Positions 52,971-61,795 of a stretch of DNA of 64,000 bases are shown here, piece by piece. Numbering within the stretch: the stretch's first letter is position 1; each line of letters opens with the position of its first letter. The notes under the pieces were generated by a model, which ran no database searches, was not told where the DNA came from, and saw only the letters and a program-made list of their open reading frames with translations. Origin of the DNA: Paenibacillus sp. BJ-4 (GTDB lineage: Bacteria > Bacillota > Bacilli > Paenibacillales > Paenibacillaceae); contig NZ_JAIVEM010000044.1 of the NCBI RefSeq assembly GCF_020404765.1, positions 62,001 to 126,000 on the forward strand. The letters are read 5' to 3'. Made by a program: the position numbers and the translations under genes.

Positions 52971-54658
52971 CTGTTGAGTATGTCTTGTATATCTGATTTA
53001 AGTACATCGGCCTTCGGTCCGTAGACCGCTTGAACTCCATTGTCTACTTTAATCAAGCCCAGAGCACCCAGCGCCTTCCACGTCTTTTCGTCTCCGACGG
53101 CATTCGTGTCTTTCACCGTTACACGCAGACGGGTCATGCAGGCATCCACCTCGACAATGTTCTGTTCTCCCCCAAGCGTCTTGATGATATCGACAGCCAG
53201 TTGATTCTGCGTGTAAGCAGCAGCCAGTTGATTCTGCGTTAATGCAGCCGCCACACCCTCTGTCTCCGTAGTTCCTGCTTCGGAAGCCTGCTGAGGCTCT
53301 TCATCTGTATAGTTCCCCAAGCGTCCCGGTGTAGCCATTTGGAATTTACCAATCATAAAATAAGCGATAAAGTAGGTTGCCACCGCAAACACGACACAAG
53401 TCAGCACGAAGTTGATAATGTCCTGTACCAAACCTGCTTTTATAGACAACGGCAATCGGGTCAGCAACTCAATCATACCAAACGAATGTAAACGCAAATG
53501 TATAATGTCTGCCATTCCGAACGCAATCCCGGTAAGAATAGCATAAACGACATACAGCAAAGGCGCCACAAACATAAACATAAATTCCAGCGGCTCTGTT
53601 ACCCCGGTCAAAAAGACAGCTGCGGCGGCTGAAAAAATCATCGACTTGTATTTTCCACGCTTATCTTTGTCTACACGACGATACATAGCCACCGCCAGTC
53701 CCATGAGAATTCCCGCTCCGCCGATCATCTGCCCCACCTTAAAGCGAGCAGGTGTCACGCCTTCCAGCAATTTATTATAAGCTGCCGGATCGGTGCCATG
53801 AAGCACACTCAGGTCACTGGCCCAAGCCAGCCATAGAGGGTCTTGCCCGGCAACAACGCTTCCCGCTCCGGAACCCGTGAGTGTCGTGTAAACGCCACCA
53901 AGTTGAGTATAGTTAATAGGAACAGTCAGCATATGATGAAGTCCAAAGGGAATTAACAGTCTTTCCAGTGTACCATAGACAAATGGAGCTACAAAAGGAG
54001 CCGACTCTCCCGAAGTCGCCAGCCAAACGCCGAACTGGTTAATTCCCCCCTGAACAAATGGCCAAATGGCAGACATGATCAAGCTAACGATGACAGACCA
54101 TAAAATCACGACAAAAGGAACAAAACGCTTGCCGTTAAAAAAGGCTAAAGCGTCCGGCAGCTTGCGGTAATTGTAGTACTTGTTAAATACCACTGCCCCG
54201 ATGAATCCGGAAATGATACCAACAAACACGCCCATATTCAGTGCAGGTGCGCCCAAAATAGACGTGAAATAACCACTGACCGGAATGGTTGCACCAAAGA
54301 GAGTCTGGGTGGTTGCCCCCTCCTGTGTCAGCATCTTCGAGGACACGCCCAAAATCGTCCCTGTTGAAATATTGATGAGGATAAAAGCAATCAAGGCAGC
54401 AAAAGCCCCACCTGCCCGTTCCTTAGCCCAAGAGCCACCAATCGCCACAGCAAACAGAATGTGCAAATTATTAATAATACCCCAACCCAGATTCTCCATG
54501 ACTCCGCCGACAGTTAACCAGAAATGGATATCGCCAGCCAACATCGCCACTACTTTACCCAGCGAAATCATAATCCCCGCTGCTGGCATGACGGCGACAA
54601 CCACAAGCAGTGCTTTCCCAAGCTTTTGCCAAAAATCAAATGATAGAAGTTTTTTCAT
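52967..54658 (-). CDS. malT: Maltose PTS permease, EIICB
   Basis: A 563-residue PTS protein of the glucose/glucoside superfamily: EIIC (about 1-440, with GLHHMLTVPINYTQLGG typical of the family) then EIIB with phosphorylated Cys507 (VDACMTRLRV). No EIIA is fused, so it uses a shared glucose-type EIIA. It starts at ATG 54658 (MKKLLSFDFWQKLGKALL). It lies divergent from malR-malP-pgmB and overlaps mapP. It imports and phosphorylates a glucoside, most likely maltose to maltose 6'-phosphate. A 27-bp tandem duplication lies in the EIIC-EIIB linker. Confidence 0.88.
   Translation of the reverse strand: MKKLLSFDFWQKLGKALLVVVAVMPAAGIMISLGKVVAMLAGDIHFWLTVGGVMENLGWGIINNLHILFAVAIGGSWAKERAGGAFAALIAFILINISTGTILGVSSKMLTQEGATTQTLFGATIPVSGYFTSILGAPALNMGVFVGIISGFIGAVVFNKYYNYRKLPDALAFFNGKRFVPFVVILWSVIVSLIMSAIWPFVQGGINQFGVWLATSGESAPFVAPFVYGTLERLLIPFGLHHMLTVPINYTQLGGVYTTLTGSGAGSVVAGQDPLWLAWASDLSVLHGTDPAAYNKLLEGVTPARFKVGQMIGGAGILMGLAVAMYRRVDKDKRGKYKSMIFSAAAAVFLTGVTEPLEFMFMFVAPLLYVVYAILTGIAFGMADIIHLRLHSFGMIELLTRLPLSIKAGLVQDIINFVLTCVVFAVATYFIAYFMIGKFQMATPGRLGNYTDEEPQQASEAGTTETEGVAAALTQNQLAAAYTQNQLAVDIIKTLGGEQNIVEVDACMTRLRVTVKDTNAVGDEKTWKALGALGLIKVDNGVQAVYGPKADVLKSDIQDILNR
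53195..53248 (-). repeat. 27-bp tandem duplication in the malT linker
   Basis: Units 53195-53221 and 53222-53248 encode repeats of TQNQLAA(A/V)-type nine-residue sequence between EIIC and EIIB. It is in frame and lengthens the flexible linker. Confidence 0.8.
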
Positions 54659-54718
54659 GCTCCTTCAATCTCCATCCCTTATAGTATGTACAGCGTTGTT
54701 CGTACCCTATATACATTA

Positions 54719-54766
54719 TGCAATCGGTTGCACGATTATTATAATGATATCGCTTTCTATTGGCAA
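54719..54766 (-). promoter_or_regulatory. malT-mapP promoter with MalR operator and cre
   Basis: On the minus strand TTGCCA (54761-54766) is 17 bp from TATAAT (54738-54743). A LacI-type operator TGCAATCGGTTGCA (54719-54732, plus strand) covers the start region. A cre-like sequence AGAAAGCGATATCA (13 of 14) lies inside the spacer (54745-54758). Confidence 0.75.
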
Positions 54767-54901
54767 TACCCTAATTTGTAAATATCTTCGCTAATGGCGA
54801 CATGTTACTCGGAAAAAGTCGCGAATTTGTTGATTTTCGAGCAATATCGTATGATAGAACATAATATTTCCTGCTTGAGATAGCAAAAGGAGACGAAGAC
54901 G

Positions 54902-55924
54902 ATGGCAGTAACCATCAAAGATGTCGCAAAGCGTGCCAATGTTGCTACTTCCACCGTATCCCGTGTCATTCAAGACAGCCCAAAAATTAGCGAGGCCACC
55001 AAGGCACGTGTCCGCAGGGAAATGAAGGCGCTTGGCTATGAGCCCAATTATTCAGCCCAAAGCCTGGCAAATCGTGTCACACAGTCGATTGGCATTATTA
55101 TGCCTGAATCGGATGTGGCGATCTTTCAAAATCCGTTCTTTCCGGAGAGCCTTCGCGGTATTAGCGAATGGGTAAATGAGCACAACTATACACTGTCGAT
55201 TGTCACTGGGAAAACAAGCGATGAATTGCTATCCCGCGTAAAGCTGATGACGCGGACAGGACGTGTTGACGGCTACATTGTCCTGTACTCCAAGCAAGAA
55301 GATAGCATCGTGGAGTATTTTCATAAAGAAAAAATACCTTATACCGTCATCGGCAAGCCTCAGCAATTTGTCAGTGAAACCACCCATGTAGACAATGATA
55401 ATTACCAGGCTGCCAAGGATGTGGTCACTTATTTGACGGGACTGAATCATCGGCACATCGCCTATGTTGGCGGAGATCATGAGCGTATCGTAAATATCGA
55501 AAGACTCCGAGGCTATCAGGATGCGCTGCGAGAGGCAAGCTTGCCTCTACCGGACGAATATGTGGTTAGGGAGCCCTTTAGTCTGGAGGATATGCGGGCA
55601 TTATTGCAGGTTTCGCCGCCGCCCACCGCCATGATCGTGAACGACGACCTGGTAGCCATGGCAGTACAGAAAATGCTTTCTCAGCTCGGCGTGTCCATGC
55701 CGGAGCAGCTATCCATGGTGAGCTTTAATAATTTGATGCTGGCTGAGCTGATGAGCCCCTCACTTACTTCAGTGGATATTGACATCTTCACTTTGGGTTA
55801 TCAGGCTGCCAAAAACCTGATCGAGAAAATCGAGGACCCCAAGGAATTGACCAAACACATTATTGTTCCCCACCGAATCGTAGAACGCGAATCGTGCCGC
55901 GTACTGCTATCCTCCGAGGAATAA
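54902..55924 (+). CDS. malR: LacI-family maltose regulator
   Basis: A 340-residue LacI-family regulator. Helix-turn-helix TIKDVAKRANVATSTVSRV at the N-terminus, hinge to about 60, and a sugar-binding sensor (about 62-333). AAAGGAG lies before the ATG. It is divergent from malT and separated from malP by a strong terminator. Operators of the same family (TGCAA-CG-TTGCA) are found both in the malT promoter and in the malP promoter, so it should repress both until maltose or a derivative binds. Confidence 0.9.
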   Translation: MAVTIKDVAKRANVATSTVSRVIQDSPKISEATKARVRREMKALGYEPNYSAQSLANRVTQSIGIIMPESDVAIFQNPFFPESLRGISEWVNEHNYTLSIVTGKTSDELLSRVKLMTRTGRVDGYIVLYSKQEDSIVEYFHKEKIPYTVIGKPQQFVSETTHVDNDNYQAAKDVVTYLTGLNHRHIAYVGGDHERIVNIERLRGYQDALREASLPLPDEYVVREPFSLEDMRALLQVSPPPTAMIVNDDLVAMAVQKMLSQLGVSMPEQLSMVSFNNLMLAELMSPSLTSVDIDIFTLGYQAAKNLIEKIEDPKELTKHIIVPHRIVERESCRVLLSSEE

Positions 55925-55931
55925 ACCAAAG

Positions 55932-55966
55932 CTGATTTTATGGACATCCATAAAATCAGTTTTTTT
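55932..55966 (+). terminator. Terminator of malR
   Basis: A perfect 12-bp stem, CTGATTTTATGG with its complement, four-base loop, then T7; malR is thus monocistronic and malP needs its own promoter. Confidence 0.92.
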
Positions 55967-55969
55967 GCG

Positions 55970-55999
55970 TTGACAGGGCAAACGGTTGCACTATATACT
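55970..55999 (+). promoter_or_regulatory. malP-pgmB promoter with embedded MalR operator
   Basis: TTGACA (55970-55975) and TATACT (55994-55999) are separated by 18 bp, and GCAAACGGTTGCA (55978-55990), a MalR-type operator, fills the spacer. Repressor binding would block RNA polymerase. Confidence 0.8.
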
Positions 56000-56062
56000 G
56001 AACTCGCTCATATATTGGTTTCGTTAAAACAACGATCTCATTTCCGAGAGGGGTACGCAATC

Positions 56063-58345
56063 ATGGTTTATAACCGATTATTTGACGTAGATAACTGGAA
56101 GCTGACAACTCACACTCTACATACCACACACATGCGATTACAGGAAAGCATAATGTCCATAGGCAACGGATACATGGGCATGCGCGGCAATTTTGAAGAG
56201 GCTTATTCAGGTGATCATCATCAGGGGACTTACATCTCCGGTGTCTGGTTCCCCGACAAGACCAAGGTCGGATGGTGGAAAAATGGCTACCCTGAATATT
56301 TTGGCAAGGTCATCAATGCGATGAATTTTATCGGCATCGGTCTGATCGTGGGCCAGCAGGAGGTAGATTTATTTACCGCGCACGTCAGTGATTTTGTGCA
56401 GGAGCTGGACATGAAGCAGGGTATCCTGCGGCGGGCCTGTACCGTGAACGGTCAGGTTCGTATCACTACAGAGCGTTTTCTAAGCATTACCACTCGCGAG
56501 CTATGCCTGATTGATTACCAAGCAGCGAATATAAGTGAACAACCTCTAACGATTGAGCTTGTCCCCTATCTGGACGGCAATACGAAAAATGAGGACACCA
56601 ACTATGGTGAGGTTTTCTGGCTGGAGGAGGCGCGCGAGGTTCAAGAGGAATTCATCAGCCTCTCCACAACAACGATAGACAATCCCTTTGGTGTTCCGCG
56701 CTTTACCGTAAACGCTACCATGGGCATTGTGACCGAGGGACAGGAGATGCAAACGACAGAGGAGGGCTTTTTGTATGCGGCACGGCACTATCAATATATC
56801 GTCGCTCCCGGTGACAGCATCCAGCTGCAAAAGATTGTGGCCGTTACCACCTCACGTGACATGGAGAAGGACGCACTGATCCCACAAGCTGAACGCATTG
56901 CCGTGGAAGCTGTGAACAAGGGCTACGCAGCACTCAAGCAAGAGCATATCGCAGCTTGGGATAGACGTTGGGATAAAGCAGATGTTGAAATCGAGGGAGA
57001 CGCGGAGGCTCAGCAAGGAATACGCTTCAACATTTTCCAGCTATTCTCTACGTACTACGGTGAAGATTCACGTCTGAATATCGGGCCGAAGGGCTTTACG
57101 GGTGAAAAATATGGCGGTGCCACCTATTGGGACACGGAAGCATACGCCGTACCTATGTACCTGGCGCTTGCCGATCCCGGCGTGACCCGAAATCTGCTGC
57201 TGTACCGCTATCATCAACTGGAGGGCGCGAAGCATAACGCGGCCCAGCAAGGGCTTCGGGGGGCATTGTATCCCATGGTCACCTTTACGGGTGTGGAATG
57301 CCATAACGAATGGGAAATTACCTTTGAGGAAATTCACCGTAACGGGGCCATTGCCTATGCCATTTACAATTACACCAACTATACGGGCGACTCGTCCTAT
57401 CTTCACCAGTACGGCATAGATGTACTGGTCGAAATTAGCCGCTTCTGGGCTGACCGGGTTCATTTTTCCAAAAGCCGTCAGCAGTATATGATCCACGGGG
57501 TTACCGGGCCGAACGAATATGAAAATAACGTCAATAACAACTGGTATACCAATACGTTGGCTGCATGGGTTCTAAAATATACGTTATCCGTCTTGCCTCA
57601 GATTTCGACAGAGAAGCTGAAGCATCTGGCGGTTACAACGGATGAGCTTGGGCATTGGCAGGATATCATCGACCGCATGTATTATCCCTATGATGAGGAA
57701 CGAGGGGTCTTCGTACAGCACGATACCTTTTTGGATAAGGATTTGCAGCCTGTATCCTCCCTTGATCCCAGCAACCTGCCACTCAATCAGAAATGGTCAT
57801 GGGATAAAATCCTGCGTTCCTGCTTCATTAAGCAGGCAGATGTGCTGCAAGGGCTGTACTTCTTCGGCGACCAGTTCACACTGGAGGAAAAAGCACGCAA
57901 TTTTGCATTTTATGAGCCGATGACCGTCCATGAATCCAGTCTGTCTCCATCCATTCATGCCGTGCTGGCCGCTGAGCTCAAAATGGAGGAAAAAGCGGTC
58001 GAGATGTACAAACGGACGGCACGTCTGGACCTCGATAACTATAACAACGATACCGAAGACGGACTTCATATCACTTCGATGACAGGAAGCTGGCTGGCGA
58101 TTGTGCAGGGCTTTGCCGGAATGAGAACGTATCGTGAAACGCTGAGCTTTTCCCCTTTCCTGCCGCAGGGCTGGAGCAAATATACGTTTAAAATCAATTA
58201 TCGCGGTCGCTTGCTAAGTATTCTCGTACAGGAAAATGAAGTAATCATTACATTGCTGGACGGAGAACCCTTGACGCTGGAGCTGTATGGACAGCCGACA
58301 CACATAACCAATGGACAGCCGTTAATGACGAACAGTGTTTCATAA
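56063..58345 (+). CDS. malP: GH65 maltose phosphorylase
   Basis: About 760 residues from ATG 56063 ([14 protein letters not shown]), with GAGAGGGG nine bases upstream; the longer frame from 55940 would begin inside the malR terminator. Sequence blocks [23 protein letters not shown]-like [18 protein letters not shown] and the general acid Glu485 in [12 protein letters not shown] define the GH65 phosphorylase family. It phosphorolyses maltose to beta-glucose 1-phosphate and glucose. Trehalose-, kojibiose- or phospho-disaccharide phosphorylases share this fold; the adjacent mapP and malT genes favour free maltose as substrate. Confidence 0.92.
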   Translation: MVYNRLFDVDNWKLTTHTLHTTHMRLQESIMSIGNGYMGMRGNFEEAYSGDHHQGTYISGVWFPDKTKVGWWKNGYPEYFGKVINAMNFIGIGLIVGQQEVDLFTAHVSDFVQELDMKQGILRRACTVNGQVRITTERFLSITTRELCLIDYQAANISEQPLTIELVPYLDGNTKNEDTNYGEVFWLEEAREVQEEFISLSTTTIDNPFGVPRFTVNATMGIVTEGQEMQTTEEGFLYAARHYQYIVAPGDSIQLQKIVAVTTSRDMEKDALIPQAERIAVEAVNKGYAALKQEHIAAWDRRWDKADVEIEGDAEAQQGIRFNIFQLFSTYYGEDSRLNIGPKGFTGEKYGGATYWDTEAYAVPMYLALADPGVTRNLLLYRYHQLEGAKHNAAQQGLRGALYPMVTFTGVECHNEWEITFEEIHRNGAIAYAIYNYTNYTGDSSYLHQYGIDVLVEISRFWADRVHFSKSRQQYMIHGVTGPNEYENNVNNNWYTNTLAAWVLKYTLSVLPQISTEKLKHLAVTTDELGHWQDIIDRMYYPYDEERGVFVQHDTFLDKDLQPVSSLDPSNLPLNQKWSWDKILRSCFIKQADVLQGLYFFGDQFTLEEKARNFAFYEPMTVHESSLSPSIHAVLAAELKMEEKAVEMYKRTARLDLDNYNNDTEDGLHITSMTGSWLAIVQGFAGMRTYRETLSFSPFLPQGWSKYTFKINYRGRLLSILVQENEVIITLLDGEPLTLELYGQPTHITNGQPLMTNSVS

Positions 58346-58370
58346 TCTGGGCAGATAGGGGGAAAAGCAA

Positions 58371-59036
58371 ATGAAGGCAGTGATTTTTGACTTGGACGGC
58401 GTGATTACAGATACCGCCGAATATCATTTTCAGGCATGGGAAAGCTTGGCGGCGGCGTTAGGCATTCCTTTTGATCGGGAATTTAATGAGCAGCTAAAAG
58501 GAATTAGCCGTACAGAATCGCTCGACAAAATACTGGCGCGCGGCAATCTGTCCGATGCGTATTCAGACGAAGATAAGCGAGAGCTGGCCACACGAAAAAA
58601 TACGGAGTACCAGCGGCTCATCTCGGCTTTAACTCCCTCGGACGTTCTTCCAGGCATTAAAGCACTTCTGGCAGAGCTCCAGGACGCGCGGATCGGCATA
58701 GCGCTGGCCTCTGCAAGCAAAAATGCAGCGTTTATACTGGAGCGGCTGGAGCTGACGCGCTATTTTGACAGCGTTGTGGATGTCACCGCCATCCGGCATG
58801 GCAAACCAGACCCGGAAATTTTCCTCACCGGAGCCGCCAATCTGGGCGTTCAGCCTGCCAACTGTATCGGCATAGAGGACGCACAGGCGGGCATTCAGGC
58901 AATCAAGGGTGCCGGAATGTTCGCGGTTGGTGTAGGGACACCCTCGCAAATGCAGGGTGCGGATGTTGTGGTGGCCACTACAGCCGAGCTGTCCTTAAAC
59001 ATGCTGGAGGATCATTTTTACGAGTTCAAAAAATGA
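58371..59036 (+). CDS. pgmB: Beta-phosphoglucomutase
   Basis: A 221-residue HAD phosphatase-family protein. Nucleophile Asp8 and acid/base Asp10 lie in VIFDLDGVITDTAEYHF; the cap region is ISRTESLDKIL; motif II is ALASASKN (Ser) and motif IV GIEDAQAGIQAI. This is the pattern of beta-phosphoglucomutase, which turns beta-glucose 1-phosphate from malP into glucose 6-phosphate. It lies 25 nt after malP in the same operon, completing the pathway. A hairpin follows at 59070-59096. Confidence 0.95.
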   Translation: MKAVIFDLDGVITDTAEYHFQAWESLAAALGIPFDREFNEQLKGISRTESLDKILARGNLSDAYSDEDKRELATRKNTEYQRLISALTPSDVLPGIKALLAELQDARIGIALASASKNAAFILERLELTRYFDSVVDVTAIRHGKPDPEIFLTGAANLGVQPANCIGIEDAQAGIQAIKGAGMFAVGVGTPSQMQGADVVVATTAELSLNMLEDHFYEFKK

Positions 59037-59069
59037 CTCCACTCCTCACCTTCCTATGTATTACCAGCG

Positions 59070-59096
59070 ACGAACACCATTTGGTGTTCGTTTTTG
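59070..59096 (+). terminator. Terminator of the malP-pgmB operon
   Basis: ACGAACACC (59070-59078) pairs with GGTGTTCGT (59083-59091), followed by TTTTG. Confidence 0.88.
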
Positions 59097-59215
59097 CTTG
59101 TCTATACTCAAATGAGGAAATAAGTCCATAGACTTTTACATTATCCCATGGATATTTATCATGTTTTTACACATATTACATGTATGCATATTTAAGCTTT
59201 TGAAGGAGGTCAATC

Positions 59216-59902
59216 ATGGAAAGATCATTCGAGGCGAAATTAGATCATCTAAAAAAGACCCTGGATCATCTTCCTGATGTCGTCTTCAAAAAAATGAATG
59301 TGGGACAAACGGGAATTCATGTAGCTATGGTCTATCTCTCCGGCATTGCGGATACACGTATGCTTAACGAACAAATCGTTAAGCCGCTCATTTCAACTGG
59401 AATCCGTGAAGGCCGCCCCCAGGTTAATCTGGAAACACTGAGAGAAGAATTGGTACAGCAGACGGCTTTTACAATAAATGCGAAAGAAGGAACAGATCTT
59501 GAGGCGTGCGTGATTGAAGTGTTATCAGGAAATACTTGTCTGCTGATCGAAGGAAACGATGAGATTTTTGTTACTTACACAGGCAGATTCCCTTCGCGAA
59601 GTGTTGAGGAACCAAGCACCGAGACTTTGGTGAGAGGGCCGAGAGAAGGCTTTATCGAGGATTTGGAAAGCAACCTGGCAATGATAAGACGGCACATCAA
59701 AGATCCCACTTTCAAAATTGATAAATTAAGGATAGGAAGAAGATCCTCTCGAAAATTAGCGATCTTGTACATATCGGATATCGCAAATCCGGAGCTGGTT
59801 CAGGAAGTTAAAGGAAGAATCGAAACGATTGATGTGGACGATGCTTCCGACACCGGAATTATTGAGCAATGGATCGAGGAAAATCCATGGACTTCGGCAT
59901 AA
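59216..59902 (+). CDS. Orphan GerA N-terminal domain protein
   Basis: A 228-residue protein covering only the cytoplasmic N-terminal domain of GerA-type A subunits. It has ETLVRGPREGFIEDLESNLAMIRR, IDKLRIGRRSSRKLAILYI and IETIDVDDASDTGIIEQWIEENPW, all colinear with the receptor at 9222-10817. It stops right where that protein continues TPFPTVYNSERPD, so the membrane half is missing. An excellent site (GAAGGAGG) precedes the ATG and the frame is clean, hence it may be translated as a stand-alone domain; a truncation of a former full-length gene is the other reading. There are no B or C subunits beside it. Confidence 0.8.
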   Translation: MERSFEAKLDHLKKTLDHLPDVVFKKMNVGQTGIHVAMVYLSGIADTRMLNEQIVKPLISTGIREGRPQVNLETLREELVQQTAFTINAKEGTDLEACVIEVLSGNTCLLIEGNDEIFVTYTGRFPSRSVEEPSTETLVRGPREGFIEDLESNLAMIRRHIKDPTFKIDKLRIGRRSSRKLAILYISDIANPELVQEVKGRIETIDVDDASDTGIIEQWIEENPWTSA

Positions 59903-59991
59903 GGGGGAATCCAGATGGGAAGCAGTAAGTTTCCTGTTCAAGCAAGGGCAAGCTCCCTCCTCAATAAAGCATAAGATAATAAGATGTACTC

Positions 59992-60026
59992 AAGCCTTCT
60001 TACGTTATAGCGTAAGGGGCTTTTTA
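59992..60026 (+). terminator. Terminator of the orphan GerA-domain gene
   Basis: AAGCC...TTACG pairs with CGTAA...GGCTT around a small loop, followed by TTTTTACTTT. Confidence 0.75.
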
Positions 60027-60139
60027 CTTTAAATCCCCTGCTTCCTCCATCTCAATTTACATTCGTGAACTGTTATAATGGAAGAGTTAAGCTAAACTAC
60101 CATCGAAACGACTATTTCTCTCTTAGGAGACTAATGCAT

Positions 60140-61795
60140 ATGAAACCAACCTATCTTATGGATGATATACAATGGCAACAGCTTATCCAAAACGTAGCTG
60201 ACCATTTTAATGATGTAACGATCAAACGAGGCTTTCAATATTTTAAGCAAGGAAGGGTAAAAGAATTCGTGATGCCTGATGCTGATCATATCGCAGCTGT
60301 CGTGGATGGAAGCGAGCTCTACGAAGTGGATCTCCACTTGAGCGCTTTTGCTGCCAGCGGATGCACGTGCCCAGTTCACACCAACTGCAAGCATATGATC
60401 GCCGCACTGCTGAATTACGCGAATGAACAGGAACGTTCCGTACATGCGTTGGTGAACGCCCGTTCAGCGGGCTTTACCCGGTTGGCTGCAAAAGCTGACA
60501 CACGCACCACAGCTCCTTCCCGGTCAAGCCTGTCACCCGATCGCAAGGAAGCAACCAGGAACGTACTCAGTAAAACAGCCAGCCGGATACCGGATATGCC
60601 CATTTCAGAGTGGCATGATCTGTTCGATCAGTGCATCGCACTCAATCCTGTGAATACACAGAATTCTCAATATGTCCAAAGCGCCCTAGCCTCAATCTAT
60701 GCCGTGAAGCCACCGCTTTCACCCGACATGCAGCAGTTATATGGACTGCACGCTCATCTGCGTGTGCTGGAAAAGCTGGTGCCTCAATCCCCGATGGCGG
60801 GCTACCCCACCCATTCCTATATGGGGTATTACACGCAAATCGCCGCAGATGAGCTAAAAGAAGCGATCGAGCGTGATTTTGAGAGCCCGCTTGCACTAAC
60901 CGGCGAACCGAAGCAAGAAGCCCGTATGTCAGAGACCTTGGCCTATTTGCGTCAAAAAATGCTGACAGAATCGCGTAACGGTACTTACTTTTCTGACGCG
61001 TATTATTGGTTTTGGCTACGCTGGATGCGCCCCGAACGGCCAAACTCCAGCATATATGCAGAGGAATTACAGCATTTACAGGCGGCTGAAGAGGAACTAG
61101 GTACAACTTTGGCACGGCTTCCCTGGATGCTGGCCCAAAGCTGGATGCACGTGTACCAGTCACAGGATACTGCGGCTTGGACGATGCTCCAAGCGGCTGA
61201 ACAGGCTTTTCCATTGAAAATCGCTTCGAACCAGCTGCTTTTATTCTTACACGCGCTCCGTGAAGCTGAAGATTGGTCTCGGCTCAAGGATGGACTGCGG
61301 CATATCGGTCCCTTGCTTCATAGTCATCGGGACGATCATTTGCAAGATTATATGCATGATTGGAATCAGGTATTGCAGCACCTTCCAGAAGCCGAACCGG
61401 AAATGTGGGACACGCTAGTCGGCATGCTTCCTTTTGCCGGTGGGATATATGAGGAAACCCTGCTTGCCCATGAAAAATGGCGGCAATGGATCGATTATCA
61501 GCTGAGCATACGCAGCGAGCCGTTGAGTTTTCGCGTCAGCGTTTTGCAGCCCATTGAAAAGAACGCGCCGGAGCTGCTGCTCCCCTTCTACCATCAAGCG
61601 GTAGAGCGATATGTACTGGAAAAAAACAGAGCCAGCTATAAAGCGGCGGTCAAGCTATTGAAGCGGCTGTCCAAGCTATACAAGAAAATAAAGCAAGAGC
61701 CACGCTGGGAGCTATTTTTCACCAACTTCACCGGCCGCCATAGCCGCCTTCGGGCGCTGCAGGAGGAATTGCGGAAAGGGAAATTGTTATCATGA
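60140..61795 (+). CDS. ywqB: SWIM zinc-finger protein, YwqB-like
   Basis: About 551 residues from ATG 60140 (MKPTYLMDD), nine bases after TAGGAGA; ATG 60134 is too close to that site. The SWIM motif is Cys75-x-Cys77...Cys83-x-His85 in CTCPVHTNCKH, followed by a long alpha-helical region, perhaps TPR-like, to the end. It overlaps the SNF2 helicase gene by ATGA at 61792-61795, so both are translated together. This pairing matches YwqB-YwqA of B. subtilis. The SWIM domain is expected to bind DNA or protein; the biological role of the pair is poorly defined. Confidence 0.88.
   Translation: MKPTYLMDDIQWQQLIQNVADHFNDVTIKRGFQYFKQGRVKEFVMPDADHIAAVVDGSELYEVDLHLSAFAASGCTCPVHTNCKHMIAALLNYANEQERSVHALVNARSAGFTRLAAKADTRTTAPSRSSLSPDRKEATRNVLSKTASRIPDMPISEWHDLFDQCIALNPVNTQNSQYVQSALASIYAVKPPLSPDMQQLYGLHAHLRVLEKLVPQSPMAGYPTHSYMGYYTQIAADELKEAIERDFESPLALTGEPKQEARMSETLAYLRQKMLTESRNGTYFSDAYYWFWLRWMRPERPNSSIYAEELQHLQAAEEELGTTLARLPWMLAQSWMHVYQSQDTAAWTMLQAAEQAFPLKIASNQLLLFLHALREAEDWSRLKDGLRHIGPLLHSHRDDHLQDYMHDWNQVLQHLPEAEPEMWDTLVGMLPFAGGIYEETLLAHEKWRQWIDYQLSIRSEPLSFRVSVLQPIEKNAPELLLPFYHQAVERYVLEKNRASYKAAVKLLKRLSKLYKKIKQEPRWELFFTNFTGRHSRLRALQEELRKGKLLS

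Noticed and set aside
55940..56062. Longer N-terminus of the GH65 protein from ATG 55940
   Set aside because: That start lies within the malR terminator and upstream of the malP promoter; ATG 56063 has a good ribosome site and fits the family length.
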